Shown here piece after piece: positions 25,623 through 34,577 of a stretch of 64,000 nucleotides of DNA. A program made the translations under genes and the position numbers. The stretch is from Castellaniella sp. S9 (GTDB taxonomy: Bacteria > Pseudomonadota > Gammaproteobacteria > Burkholderiales > Burkholderiaceae_B). Each line of letters begins with the position of its first letter. Within the stretch, counting starts at the first letter, position 1. The DNA is taken from NCBI RefSeq assembly GCF_027257175.1, contig NZ_JAPFGD010000005.1, positions 1 through 64,000 of the forward strand, in the 5' to 3' direction. A model generated the notes under the pieces. That model did no database searches. It was not told where the DNA came from and saw nothing but the letters and a program-made list of their open reading frames with translations.

Positions 25623-26423
25623 CTAGCGGGCGGACTGGCGCACCTGCATGCGGTTGGCCGCCACCACGACGATGCCGACCACCAGCATGAACAGCGTCGC
25701 CAGCGCGTTGATCTCGGGCTTGAGGCCCAGCCGCACGCGCGAAAAGACCTCGAGCGGCAAGGTCGTGTAGCCCGGCCCGGAAAGAAAAGACGCCACTACG
25801 ACGTCGTCCAGCGACAAGGTGAAGGCCAACAGCCAGGAGGCCAGCAGCGCGGGCGAGATCAGCGGCACCGTGATGAGGAAGAAGACCTTCAGCGGCGAGG
25901 CGCCCAGGTCCAGCGCGGCCTCCTCGAGCGAGCGGTCCAGGTCGCGCACGCGCGACTGGATGATGACGGCGACGTAGGCCATGCACAGCGTCACGTGCCC
26001 GACCCAGATGGTAAAGATGCCGTTGCCATCGGGCCAGCCGAGGAGCTTGGACATCTCGACGAACATCAGCAGCAGCGAAATTCCCAGGACCACCTCGGGC
26101 ATCACCAGCGGCGCGCTCAGCATGCCGATGTACAGGCCGAAGCCGCGAAAACGGCCCATGCGCGCCAACACATAGCCCGCCCAGGTGCCGATGATCACCG
26201 CGGTGGTCGCCGTCAGGGCCGCGATCAGCAGCGACAGGCGGGCGGCCTCGAGCAGGGCCGTGTCCTGGAAGAGCTCGACGTACCAGCGCAGCGAAAAGCC
26301 GGACCAGGAGGTCATGAGGCTGGAATCGTTGAAGGAAAACGCCATCAGGCAGGCGATCGGCACGTACAGGAAGGCGTAGCCCGCCACCAGGACCAGGAAG
26401 CGCAGGACCGGACTGCCCTTCAT
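25623..26423 (-). CDS. potI: Putrescine/spermidine ABC transporter permease
   Basis: A 266-residue inner-membrane permease of the PotI/PotC type with about six membrane helices. It begins MKGSPVLRFLVLVAGYAFLYVP and has the ABC-coupling EAA loop near EEAALDLGASPLKVFFLITVPL. It pairs with PotH to form the channel for polyamine uptake. The start at 26423 overlaps the potH stop by ATGA; an upstream in-frame ATG would run far into potH. It is the last gene of potF-potG-potH-potI. Confidence 0.93.
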   Translation of the reverse strand: MKGSPVLRFLVLVAGYAFLYVPIACLMAFSFNDSSLMTSWSGFSLRWYVELFQDTALLEAARLSLLIAALTATTAVIIGTWAGYVLARMGRFRGFGLYIGMLSAPLVMPEVVLGISLLLMFVEMSKLLGWPDGNGIFTIWVGHVTLCMAYVAVIIQSRVRDLDRSLEEAALDLGASPLKVFFLITVPLISPALLASWLLAFTLSLDDVVVASFLSGPGYTTLPLEVFSRVRLGLKPEINALATLFMLVVGIVVVAANRMQVRQSAR

Positions 26424-27331
26424 GGCCGGCGCCCCTCCAGCTGTCGCGCCTGGTTGTACTGGAATATCGACAGGGGAACCAGCAGCAACAGGACCATGAC
26501 GCAGGTCACCGCGGCCGCCATGGGCCAGTCGGCATTGTTGAAGAATTCCGTCCACATGACGCGGCCCATCATCAGGGTGTCGGCCCCGCCCAGCATCTCG
26601 GGGATCACGTACTCGCCCACCGAGGGGATGAAGACCAGCATCGCCCCCGCGATCACGCCGGGCATCGACAGCGGCAGGGTGATCTGCAGGAAGGCCCGCC
26701 AGGGCCGCGCGCCCAGGTCGTAGGCCGCCTCGAGGAGACGATGGTCGAGCTTCACGAGGTTGGCGTACAGCGGCAGGATGAAGAACGGCAGGTAGGCATA
26801 CACCAGGCCGATGTACACGGCCAGGTCGGTGCGATAGATTTCCAGCGGCGCGTCGATCAGACCCAGGCCCATCAGCACGCCGTTGAGCAGGCCGTCGCTG
26901 CGCAGGATGCCCACCCAGGCATACACCCGCAGCAGCAGCGAGGTCCAGAACGGCAGGATGACCCCCAGCAACAGCAGGTTGCGGATCGCCGGGCGCGAGC
27001 GGGCGATCTGGTAGGCCATCGGATAGCCGATCAGGGCGCAGCAGACCGTGGTGACCAGGGCCATCTTGACCGAATTCAGATAGGTCGCCAGGTACAGGTT
27101 GTCGGTGAACAGCAGGATATAGCCGCGCAGGTGCACCGACAGTTGCAGGGTTTCGTCCTCGAGGGTCGCCAGCGGGGTGTAGGGCGGGATGCCGAACTGC
27201 AGGTCCGCGAAGCTGATCTTCAGCACCAGCAGGAACGGCACCAGCAGGAATACCATCAACCAGACGGTGGGCACGCCGACGGCGAGCTGGCGGGCCGAGG
27301 GGCGCAGGCGCGCGGGCAGGCGCAGGTTCAT
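26420..27331 (-). CDS. potH: Putrescine/spermidine ABC transporter permease
   Basis: A 303-residue inner-membrane permease of the PotH/PotB type. Membrane segments are clear from residue 15 on (VGVPTVWLMVFLLVPFLLVL). The EAA coupling loop is EAAYDLGARPWRAFLQITLPL. FIPSVGEYVIPEMLGG is typical of polyamine permeases. It overlaps potG upstream and potI downstream by ATGA, so the three are tightly coupled. Confidence 0.93.
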   Translation of the reverse strand: MNLRLPARLRPSARQLAVGVPTVWLMVFLLVPFLLVLKISFADLQFGIPPYTPLATLEDETLQLSVHLRGYILLFTDNLYLATYLNSVKMALVTTVCCALIGYPMAYQIARSRPAIRNLLLLGVILPFWTSLLLRVYAWVGILRSDGLLNGVLMGLGLIDAPLEIYRTDLAVYIGLVYAYLPFFILPLYANLVKLDHRLLEAAYDLGARPWRAFLQITLPLSMPGVIAGAMLVFIPSVGEYVIPEMLGGADTLMMGRVMWTEFFNNADWPMAAAVTCVMVLLLLVPLSIFQYNQARQLEGRRP

Positions 27332-28452
27332 GAGGCGAGCACCGTGCCGGCGTCGTGGCCCCAGGAGACGTAGACCTCGTCGTCGATGCCCGGGGCCTCG
27401 GCCTGGTTCCAGTCCAGGCTGGGGACGCTGGCCTCGATCACCTGTCCGGCGTCCAGGCGGATCTGGTAGCGCGTCGTGCTGCCCATCCAGGCGACGTGCG
27501 ACACCATGCCGTGGCCCCAGTTGGAGTCCGTGGCGGGCTGCTCGCGCAGCACGCGAATCTGCTCGGGACGGATCGAGACATGGACCTCCATCCCCAAGGG
27601 CTCGCTGACCCCGTGGCTGACGTACAGCGGCCGCGGCAGCGCGTCGCTGCCGATCAGGACGTGGTCGGGCTCGTCGACGTCGATGGTGCCGGTGAACAGA
27701 TTGGTCGACCCGATGAAGCCCGCCACGAAGCGCGAGTTCGGGAAGGCGTAGACCTCGTAGGGCGTGCCGCACTGCACGATCTGGCCTTCGCTCATGACGG
27801 CCAGGCGGCTGGCCATGGTCATGGCCTCCTCCTGGTCGTGGGTCACCATGATGCAGGTGACGCCGACCTGGTCGAGGATCTTGACCAATTCGATCTGGGT
27901 GGCCTGGCGGATCTGCTTGTCCAGCGCCGACATGGGCTCGTCGAGCAGCAGGAGCTTGGGACGCTTGACCAGGCTGCGCGCCAGGGCCACCCGCTGTTGC
28001 TGTCCGCCCGAGAGCTGCTGAGGTTTGCGTCGGGCATAGCCCGCCATCTGGACGAGGTCCAGCGCCTCGAAGACGCGCTCGTGGATTTCCTGGCGCGGCA
28101 CGCCCTCCTGCCGCAGGCCGAAGGCGACGTTCGCCTCGACCGTCATGTGCGGAAACAGCGCATAGGACTGGAACATCATGTTCACCGGCCGCCGGTGCGG
28201 GGGCAATTGGGTGATGTCCTCGTCATCGAGGATGATGCGCCCCGAGGTGGGTTCCTCGAAACCCGCCAGCATGCGCAGCAGCGTGGACTTGCCGCAGCCC
28301 GAACTGCCAAGCAGGGCGAAGATCTCGTGGCGGCGCACCGAGAGGCTGACGGATTGCACCGCGACCGTGTCGCCGAAGATCTTGACCACATCCTCGACGC
28401 GCACGAAATCATCGGCGTCGCCCTGGCGAGGCATGCCGCGGACGTCCTGCAT
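27328..28452 (-). CDS. potG: Putrescine/spermidine ABC transporter ATP-binding protein
   Basis: A 374-residue ABC ATPase with a C-terminal TOBE domain, close to PotG (377). Walker A is LLGSSGCGKST, the signature [15 protein letters not shown], Walker B LLLLDEPMSALD and the H-loop VTHDQEEAM. PVNMMFQSYALFPHM is the Q-loop typical of Pot/Fbp/Mal importers. The ATG at 28452 begins five bases after the potF stop; no strong Shine-Dalgarno is present, and a second ATG six codons in (28434) has AGGA 10 bases upstream. It powers PotH-PotI uptake of polyamine delivered by PotF. Confidence 0.93.
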   Translation of the reverse strand: MQDVRGMPRQGDADDFVRVEDVVKIFGDTVAVQSVSLSVRRHEIFALLGSSGCGKSTLLRMLAGFEEPTSGRIILDDEDITQLPPHRRPVNMMFQSYALFPHMTVEANVAFGLRQEGVPRQEIHERVFEALDLVQMAGYARRKPQQLSGGQQQRVALARSLVKRPKLLLLDEPMSALDKQIRQATQIELVKILDQVGVTCIMVTHDQEEAMTMASRLAVMSEGQIVQCGTPYEVYAFPNSRFVAGFIGSTNLFTGTIDVDEPDHVLIGSDALPRPLYVSHGVSEPLGMEVHVSIRPEQIRVLREQPATDSNWGHGMVSHVAWMGSTTRYQIRLDAGQVIEASVPSLDWNQAEAPGIDDEVYVSWGHDAGTVLAS

Positions 28453-28457
28453 GGCCG

Positions 28458-29552
28458 CTAGCGCCCGGACTTGAGCTCGGCCCACATGCGCGTCTGCAGG
28501 CGCTGGATGCGCAGGGGCTGGGGCTTGATCACGAACAGGGTCTGGGCGACCTCGGCGGGCGGATAGATCATGGGGTTCTCGGCGACCTCCTTGATCACGT
28601 GCTTGCGCGCCTCCTGGTTGGCGTTCGGGTAGAACATCGTATTGGTGATCGCCGCATGCACCTCGGGCGTCTCGATGTAGTTGATGAAGGCGTGCGCCTC
28701 GTCCACGTGTTCGGCGCTCTTGGGGATGGCCATGGTGTCGAACCAGGCGGGCGCCCCGCCCTCGGGGATGAAGTAGTCGATCGCGTAGGCCTTGCCCGCC
28801 TCGCGCGCGCGGGCCGAGGCGATCATCACGTCGCCCGAATACCCGTAGACCATGCACAGGCCGCCGGCCGCGAGCTCGTCGATATAGCCCGAGGAACTGA
28901 ACTGGCGCACGTAGGGGCGGATGGTCTTGAGCAGGGCGAGCGCGGCCTCGTAGTCCTTGGGCTCGCTGCTGTTGGGATCCTTGCCCATGTAGTGCAGGAC
29001 CGCCGGAAACACCTGGGCGGCCTCGTCCAGGATCGAAATCCCGCAGCCCTGGAGCTTGGCGGCGTTCTCGGGCTTGAACAGCATGTCCCAGGAGCCCAGC
29101 GGCGCATCGGCGCCCATGAGTTCGCGCACCTTGGTCACGTTGTAGCCCAGGCCGTTGGTGCCGTAGCCCCAGGGCACCAGGTACTGGTTGCCGGGATCGA
29201 CCGAGGCCACCAGCGCCATCAGGGCCGGATCCAGGTATTTCCAGTTGGGGATCTTGGACCGGTCGAGCTTCTGGAACAGGCCGCCTTCGATCTGGCGGGC
29301 CGCATAGTGCGTCGAGGGCACGACCACGTCGTAGCCGGATTTGCCGGTCAGCAGTTTCGCCTGCAGCGTATCGTTGCTGTCGTAGACGTCGTAGCGGATC
29401 TTGATGCCGGTCGCCTTCTCGAAACCGGGGATCGTATCGGGCGCGGTGTATTCGGCCCAGTTGTAGACGTTGACGACGCGCTCCTGCGCGCCCGCGGATG
29501 CCGCCGCCAGCGCGCCGGCCACAAGAATCGCATGGGTGATGCCCAGTTTCAT
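28458..29552 (-). CDS. potF: Periplasmic putrescine/spermidine-binding protein
   Basis: A 364-residue periplasmic solute-binding protein. The signal peptide (1 to about 22) ends ASAGA before QERVVNVYNWAEY. The VYNWAEYTAPDTIPGFEKATG opening and YDVVVPSTHYAARQI are typical of PotF/PotD, where Trp and acidic residues line the polyamine site. It delivers ligand to PotH-PotI. It is the first gene of the potFGHI operon, with AGGGG nine bases upstream of the ATG. Putrescine over spermidine preference follows from the PotF-like order of genes and is inferred. Confidence 0.93.
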   Translation of the reverse strand: MKLGITHAILVAGALAAASAGAQERVVNVYNWAEYTAPDTIPGFEKATGIKIRYDVYDSNDTLQAKLLTGKSGYDVVVPSTHYAARQIEGGLFQKLDRSKIPNWKYLDPALMALVASVDPGNQYLVPWGYGTNGLGYNVTKVRELMGADAPLGSWDMLFKPENAAKLQGCGISILDEAAQVFPAVLHYMGKDPNSSEPKDYEAALALLKTIRPYVRQFSSSGYIDELAAGGLCMVYGYSGDVMIASARAREAGKAYAIDYFIPEGGAPAWFDTMAIPKSAEHVDEAHAFINYIETPEVHAAITNTMFYPNANQEARKHVIKEVAENPMIYPPAEVAQTLFVIKPQPLRIQRLQTRMWAELKSGR

Positions 29553-29618
29553 GGCAAAGCCCCTCTCGTAGTGAAAAACGGGATCAAAAGGACCGACTCA
29601 TGCTGCCGGCGTGGCCCT

Positions 29619-30362
29619 TTAGCCAGACAGGCGTCCATAGGCCGAATGCAGCGCGTCCCACCACCGCGCACCGGGCGCGCCGCACACCTTAACCAAAGAG
29701 CGCCGCAGACGCAACAGGTTTTTCCGGCGCTGTCCCGGGGACGCCACACCCACGGCCGCCCGGTCGAAATCGATCAGCCAGACCCTGCCCCCCGCGTCCA
29801 GCAAAATATTATGCGCATTCAGGTCCGCATGGCGGACCCCGGCCTCATGCATGGCGTGGATGGCGCGGGCCACGGCCGGCGGATCCACCGCCGGACAATC
29901 CTGCGCCGCCGGGCCGCCCCCGGCATCCGCGGCCAGGCATCCGGCCAGGGTCCGGGCTGCCGGTATCCGTGCGACCAGGATGGCGGCGCGATAGAATGCG
30001 CCGTGGCGCCAATAGACCGCACCCAGCGGGGCGGGCACCGCGACGTCCGCCGCGCGCAGCAGGGACAGCACCCCGTATTCGGCGAACGAGCGTGTGCGGG
30101 ACGCCCCCAGCCATAGGTACGACTCCCGCCCCAGGCGGGCGCGCAGGCCGCCGCGGCGATAGTGGCGCAGCACGGCGGCGCCGAAAGGCCCCTGGACGAA
30201 CCAGGCGGCCTGGCGGCCGCCCTCGCCGACGGCTTCGCCGCCGAGGGCGACGGGATCGAACCAGGCCGGATCGGCCTGCGCCGCCCAGGACTCGGGCACG
30301 CACAGCGCGCCGCCGTCGAAGGCCTGGACGCGCCCCCGATCGGCCCCGCGCCCGATCAGCAC
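29619..30362 (-). CDS. kdkA: 3-deoxy-D-manno-octulosonic acid (Kdo) kinase-like protein
   Basis: A protein-kinase-like small enzyme of the KdkA/WaaP group. It has HADLNAHNILLD (the catalytic-loop HxDLxxxN) and VWLIDFDRA (the metal-binding DFD). FVQGPFGAAVLRHYRRGG and FAEYGVLSLLRAADVAVPAPLGA fit the N-lobe. KdkA phosphorylates Kdo in the LPS inner core in Haemophilus. The start is uncertain: a GTG at 30362 gives 247 residues, near the usual length and just clear of radA (which ends at 30394); an ATG at 30449 would overlap radA by 56 bases. It is the last gene of alr-SDR-radA-kdkA. KdkA is the best fit; another sugar kinase is possible. Confidence 0.78.
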   Translation of the reverse strand: MLIGRGADRGRVQAFDGGALCVPESWAAQADPAWFDPVALGGEAVGEGGRQAAWFVQGPFGAAVLRHYRRGGLRARLGRESYLWLGASRTRSFAEYGVLSLLRAADVAVPAPLGAVYWRHGAFYRAAILVARIPAARTLAGCLAADAGGGPAAQDCPAVDPPAVARAIHAMHEAGVRHADLNAHNILLDAGGRVWLIDFDRAAVGVASPGQRRKNLLRLRRSLVKVCGAPGARWWDALHSAYGRLSG

Positions 30363-30393
30363 GGCGTGCCCCGCCCGCCCGCCGTCGCGCGGC

Positions 30394-31758
30394 TCATGGC
30401 CCGGCCTCGTCGAATACCCGCAGCGCGTCCTCGATGCGTTCGACCGCATGGATGCGCAGGCCCTCGATGGGCTGGCGCGGTAGGTTGGCCTTGGGAATCA
30501 CCGCCTGGCCGAAGCCGAGCTTGGCCGCCTCGCGCAGACGCTCCTGGCCGCGGGGCGCGGGCCGCACCTCGCCCGCCAGGCCGATCTCGCCGAAGGCCAG
30601 CAGGCCTGCCGGCATCGGCCGGTTGCGCATGGACGACAGTATGGCCAGGCACACCGCGAGATCCGCGGCCGGCTCCATGATGCGCACGCCCCCCACCGCA
30701 TTGACGAAGACATCCTGGTCGAAGGTCGCCACCCCGGCATGCCGGTGCAGCACGGCCAGCAGCATGGCCAGCCGGGTGCCCTCGAGGCCCACCGACAGGC
30801 GCCGGGGATTGGGCACGTGCGCGGTGTCGACCAGCGCCTGCACCTCGACCAGCAGCGGCCGCGTGCCCTCCTGGGTCGCCATCACGCAAGAGCCGGCGAC
30901 GTCGCGCGCATGCCCGGACAGGAACAGCGCGGACGGGTTGCTGACGCCACGCAGCCCGCGGTCCGTCATGGCGAACACCCCGAGTTCGTTGACGGCGCCG
31001 TAGCGGTTCTTGATGGCGCGCACCAGGCGAAAGGACGAATGGGTGTCGCCCTCGAAATAGAGGACGGTGTCGACGATGTGTTCGAGCACGCGCGGGCCGG
31101 CCAGCGAGCCGTCCTTGGTGACGTGGCCGATCAGGATCAGGGTGATGCCGGTCTGCTTGGCGATGCGGGTGAGTTGGGCCGCGCATTCGCGCACCTGCGA
31201 GACCGAACCCGGCGCCGCGGTGAGCTCGCCGGAATACAGGGTCTGGATCGAGTCGATCACGGCCACGCCGGGCTGGCGTTCGACCAGCGCCTGGGTGATC
31301 TGTTCGAGGCGGATTTCAGCCAGCAGGTCGACCCCTTCGCCCGAGACCTCGAGGCGCTGCGCCCGCAATGCGACCTGCTCGGCGGATTCCTCGCCGGTCA
31401 CGTACAGGACCGGCCCCACGCGCGCCATGCTGGCCAGCGCCTGCAGCAGCAAGGTGGACTTGCCGATGCCTGGATCGCCGCCGATCAGTACCACCGCGCC
31501 CTGCACCAGGCCGCCGCCCAGGACGCGATCGAACTCGGCGATGCCCGTGGGATTGCGCGCCTGCTCGCGCGCCTCGATCTGGGCCAGGCTGCGCACCGGC
31601 GTGGAGGCCGCCAGCGGCGCAAAGCGATGGGCCGGGCCGGCGGCCTCGCGCGATTCCTGCAGTGTGTTCCAGGCCCCGCAGTGGGGACAGCGGCCCTCCC
31701 ATTTGGGAGCCCCGCCGCCGCACTCGGCGCAAACGAACAGTGTCCTCGCCTTGGCCAT
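30394..31758 (-). CDS. radA: DNA repair protein RadA
   Basis: A 454-residue RadA/Sms (E. coli 460). A zinc finger holds C10, C13, C24 and C27 (CAECGGGAPKWEGRCPHC). A RecA-like ATPase follows with Walker A GGDPGIGKSTLL and the RadA-specific KNRYG motif in KNRYGAVNELGVF. The C-terminal Lon-like domain has the GGVRIMEPAADLA region. RadA is a helicase that helps branch migration during recombination. Its start is two bases from the SDR stop, and it overlaps no upstream gene. Its stop lies upstream of the kdkA GTG. Confidence 0.96.
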   Translation of the reverse strand: MAKARTLFVCAECGGGAPKWEGRCPHCGAWNTLQESREAAGPAHRFAPLAASTPVRSLAQIEAREQARNPTGIAEFDRVLGGGLVQGAVVLIGGDPGIGKSTLLLQALASMARVGPVLYVTGEESAEQVALRAQRLEVSGEGVDLLAEIRLEQITQALVERQPGVAVIDSIQTLYSGELTAAPGSVSQVRECAAQLTRIAKQTGITLILIGHVTKDGSLAGPRVLEHIVDTVLYFEGDTHSSFRLVRAIKNRYGAVNELGVFAMTDRGLRGVSNPSALFLSGHARDVAGSCVMATQEGTRPLLVEVQALVDTAHVPNPRRLSVGLEGTRLAMLLAVLHRHAGVATFDQDVFVNAVGGVRIMEPAADLAVCLAILSSMRNRPMPAGLLAFGEIGLAGEVRPAPRGQERLREAAKLGFGQAVIPKANLPRQPIEGLRIHAVERIEDALRVFDEAGP

Positions 31759-31760
31759 GG

Positions 31761-32477
31761 TCAGCGGCCCGCGAGGCTGCCACCCCCGTCGACCCCCAGC
31801 TCCTGGCCCGTGATGTAGGCGGCCTCGTCCGACAGCAGGAAGGTCACGGCGGCCGCCACCTCGGCCGCCTGGCCCAGGCGCCCCATGGGGATGGTGGCCA
31901 GCACCGCGCGCTCGGCCTCGCTGTCCACCGGATATTCGGCGCGGAACAAGCCTGTTTCCACCGGCCCCGGCGACACCGCGTTGACCGTGACCCCGTGCGG
32001 CGCGAGTTCCAGCGCCCAGGTCCGGGTACAGCCCAGCAGCGCACTCTTGGCGGCCGAATAGCTGGTGTGCCCCGCGGATCCGTGGACCGCGCGGCCGCAG
32101 ATGTTCACGATGCGGCCGGACTTGCGCGCCTTCATGCCGGGCGCAAACGCCTGCACGACCTGCACCGAGACGCGCACGTTCAGGTCGAAGGCCTGGTAGA
32201 GGGACGACAAGTCGACCTCGCCGAGCGCCTCGGGCAAGGCCGGCCCGACACTGTTGACCAGCGCGTCGACGGGGTATTTTTCACGGATGATGCGCAGGAC
32301 CTCCTCGGTCTCGCCCGCATTGGACAGATCGCAGCCATACAGGTAGCCGGGAAAATCGATGTCCTGGACATTGCGGGCCAGCCCCACCACGTGGCAGCCC
32401 TGATCGGCGAGCCGCTGGCTGATGGCCCAGCCGATGCCCTTGGTCGCCCCCGTCACCAGTACGCAATTGTTCTTCAC
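31761..32477 (-). CDS. Atypical short-chain dehydrogenase/reductase
   Basis: A 238-residue Rossmann-fold SDR that starts with GTG immediately after the alr stop (TGAGTG). The cofactor loop GATKGIG (about 9-15) is normal, and the Tyr-x3-Lys is present in TSYSAAKSALLG. Two classical motifs differ: NNAG reads NSVG (in VNSVGPALPEA), and the catalytic Ser, expected in an ISS or IGS segment 13 residues before the Tyr, is replaced in NICGRAVHG by Cys-Gly. The C-terminus ITGQELGVDGGGS is FabG-like. Substrate is unknown. It might be a low-activity reductase or have a shifted mechanism; a housekeeping FabG role is unlikely with these changes. Confidence 0.88.
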   Translation of the reverse strand: MKNNCVLVTGATKGIGWAISQRLADQGCHVVGLARNVQDIDFPGYLYGCDLSNAGETEEVLRIIREKYPVDALVNSVGPALPEALGEVDLSSLYQAFDLNVRVSVQVVQAFAPGMKARKSGRIVNICGRAVHGSAGHTSYSAAKSALLGCTRTWALELAPHGVTVNAVSPGPVETGLFRAEYPVDSEAERAVLATIPMGRLGQAAEVAAAVTFLLSDEAAYITGQELGVDGGGSLAGR

Positions 32478-33626
32478 TCAAGATCCCTCGTCGGCAATCG
32501 GCGCGGCCTGCGCGCCCTGGATGCGCCGGGGCACCCGGGGGGCCACGGCGCACAGGAGTTCATACCCGATGGTCCCGCAGGGGCGGGCCACCTCGTCGAC
32601 GGAAGGCCCGCCCTCCCCCCACAACACCACAGGGGAGCCGACGCGCGCCTGCGGCACCGGGTCCAGATCGGCCACCAGCATGTCCATGGAGACCCGGCCG
32701 AGCACGCGGGTGCGCACGCCGTCCACGGTGATGGGCGTGCCCGTGGGCGCGTGGCGCGGATACCCGTCGGCATAGCCGCAGGCGACCACGCCCACCCGCG
32801 TCGGATGCCGGGCCACGTAGCGGTGGCCATAGCCGACGCCGGCGCCGGCCGGCACGGTATGCGTGCCGATCAGCCGGGAACTGAGGGTCATCGCGGGGCG
32901 CAGGTCCATGGACTGCGCCGAGCGATCCTCGAACGGCGAGCCGCCGTACAGGCAGATGCCCGGCCGCACCCATTGATCCCCCGGGACTCCGGCGGCCAGG
33001 CCTTCGGTCAAGGTGGCGGCCGAATTGCAGACACTGACCGGCCCCGACAGGCCCGTCGTCGCCTCGGCGAACACCCGTAATTGGGCGGCGGTCGTCGCCG
33101 CGTCGTCGTCGGCCCGCGCAAAATGGGTCATTTTTCCGACCGTGCCCAGCACCCCCTCGGACTGCAGGTCGAGGGCGCGCTGGTAGGCCGCGCGGTAGGC
33201 ATCGGGCTGGAATCCCAGCCTGTGCATCCCGGTATCGATCTTGACGAAGGCATCCAGGGCATGGCGGACCGCGCCGGCTTCGAGCATCTCGAGCTGCTCG
33301 GGGCAATGGATGGCGGTGCTGATCCGGTAATGGTCCAGCACCTCGATGTCGGCCGGCTCGAAAAAGCCCTCGAGCAGCAGCAGCGGCCCGCTCCAGCCGC
33401 GTTCGCGGCAGCGGACCGCCTCGTCCAGGTCCAGCATCGCGAGACCGTCGGCCCGGGCGAAACCCTCGAGCGCCTGGTCGATCCCGTGGCCATACGCGCG
33501 CGCCTTGATGACGGCCCAGATCGAGGGCCGCGACGCCCCCACGTCCCGAGCCAGCCGGCGGGCGACGATTTCCAGGTTGTGGGACAAGGCTGGCACATGG
33601 ATGGTGGCCAGGATCGGGCGCGGCAT
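32478..33626 (-). CDS. alr: Alanine racemase
   Basis: A 382-residue fold-type III PLP enzyme. It racemises L- and D-alanine for peptidoglycan. Lys41 in AVIKARAYGHG holds PLP, and the second catalytic Tyr lies in GVGYGHRY near residue 266. KIDTGMHRLGF, CNSAAT and RPGICLYGG are typical. Length is slightly above the usual 360. It heads the minus-strand run alr-SDR-radA-kdkA and is divergent from hpnC across 60 bases that hold the palindrome CAGTATACTG. Whether a second racemase (dadX) exists cannot be told here. Confidence 0.95.
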   Translation of the reverse strand: MPRPILATIHVPALSHNLEIVARRLARDVGASRPSIWAVIKARAYGHGIDQALEGFARADGLAMLDLDEAVRCRERGWSGPLLLLEGFFEPADIEVLDHYRISTAIHCPEQLEMLEAGAVRHALDAFVKIDTGMHRLGFQPDAYRAAYQRALDLQSEGVLGTVGKMTHFARADDDAATTAAQLRVFAEATTGLSGPVSVCNSAATLTEGLAAGVPGDQWVRPGICLYGGSPFEDRSAQSMDLRPAMTLSSRLIGTHTVPAGAGVGYGHRYVARHPTRVGVVACGYADGYPRHAPTGTPITVDGVRTRVLGRVSMDMLVADLDPVPQARVGSPVVLWGEGGPSVDEVARPCGTIGYELLCAVAPRVPRRIQGAQAAPIADEGS

Positions 33627-33676
33627 GGAATCCCCCAAAGCGAGCGGTGCGGCGGCGGCATGGCAGCCGCCGCTCA

Positions 33677-33686
33677 GTATACTGCC
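33677..33686. promoter_or_regulatory. CAGTATACTG palindrome between alr and hpnC
   Basis: This 10-base perfect palindrome carries TATACT on both strands and lies one base from the hpnC ATG at 33687. It may be a shared -10 or an operator half-site. A GC-rich inverted repeat (about 33648-33673) is adjacent. No good -35 is visible. Confidence 0.3.
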
Positions 33687-34577
33687 ATGATTATGGCCGT
33701 CGATCATTATGAAAACTTTCCCGTCGCCTCGGTGCTGCTGCCCGCGCGGCTGCGCCCGGCGGTGCGCGACGTCTACGCCTTCGCACGCGGCGCGGACGAC
33801 ATCGCCGACGAGGGCCAGGCGCCCGTCGAGGAACGCGCGCGCCAGCTCGATGCCTGGCGCGCGGCGCTGCACGCGCTGGCCGCGCGACGCGATCCCGACG
33901 CCGGCCTGGACCCCGCCCACCGCCGGATCTTCCTGAACCTGGGCGCCGCGATCGATCGGCACGCCCTGCCCATCCAGCCTTTCCTCGATCTGCTCTCGGC
34001 GTTCTCGCAGGACCTGCGCACCACACGCTACGCCGACGAGGCTGCCTTGCTGGACTACTGCCGGCGCTCCGCCGATCCGGTGGGCCGCATCATGCTGCAC
34101 CTGTTCGGCGCGCTCGAGGCGCAAGACCTGGCGCAGTCCGACGCCATCTGCACCGGGCTGCAGCGGGTGAACTTCTGCCAGGACGTGGCCATCGATTGGA
34201 CCAAGGGCCGCGTCTACATCCCGCAGGACAGCCTGGCGCGCCACGGGGTCGACGAATCCTACATCGACGGCTGCGTGCGCCAGCCCCCCGCCCGCGTCTC
34301 GGACGCCTGGCGGGCCCTGATGCGCGAGCAGGCCGCCCGGGCGGGCGCCGCGCTGGCGGCGGGCGCGCCCCTGGCCTGGCGGCTGCCGGGCCGCATCGGC
34401 CTGGAGCTGCGCCTGGTGGTGCACGGCGGCCTGCGCATCCTCGAAAAGCTCGAGCACACCGGCTACGACGTCTTTGCCCGGCGTCCCACACTCACCCGCG
34501 GCGACGGCTTGCTGCTATGCTGGCGCGCGTTGCGTCCGGCGTTCTCCGCCCCTCGTCCGCCTTCCGATCCCCGATGA
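33687..34577 (+). CDS. hpnC: Hydroxysqualene synthase HpnC
   Basis: A 296-residue trans-isoprenyl diphosphate synthase-like protein of the squalene/phytoene synthase fold. The two acidic motifs are seen in YAFARGADDIADE (about 31-43) and NFCQDVAIDWTKGRVYIP. With HpnD and HpnE it makes squalene from farnesyl diphosphate in bacteria that lack a one-step squalene synthase; HpnC converts presqualene diphosphate to hydroxysqualene. Starts at 33687 and 33693 are both possible (MIMAVDHY). It is the first gene of hpnC-D-E, each overlapping the next by ATGA. Confidence 0.9.
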   Translation: MIMAVDHYENFPVASVLLPARLRPAVRDVYAFARGADDIADEGQAPVEERARQLDAWRAALHALAARRDPDAGLDPAHRRIFLNLGAAIDRHALPIQPFLDLLSAFSQDLRTTRYADEAALLDYCRRSADPVGRIMLHLFGALEAQDLAQSDAICTGLQRVNFCQDVAIDWTKGRVYIPQDSLARHGVDESYIDGCVRQPPARVSDAWRALMREQAARAGAALAAGAPLAWRLPGRIGLELRLVVHGGLRILEKLEHTGYDVFARRPTLTRGDGLLLCWRALRPAFSAPRPPSDPR

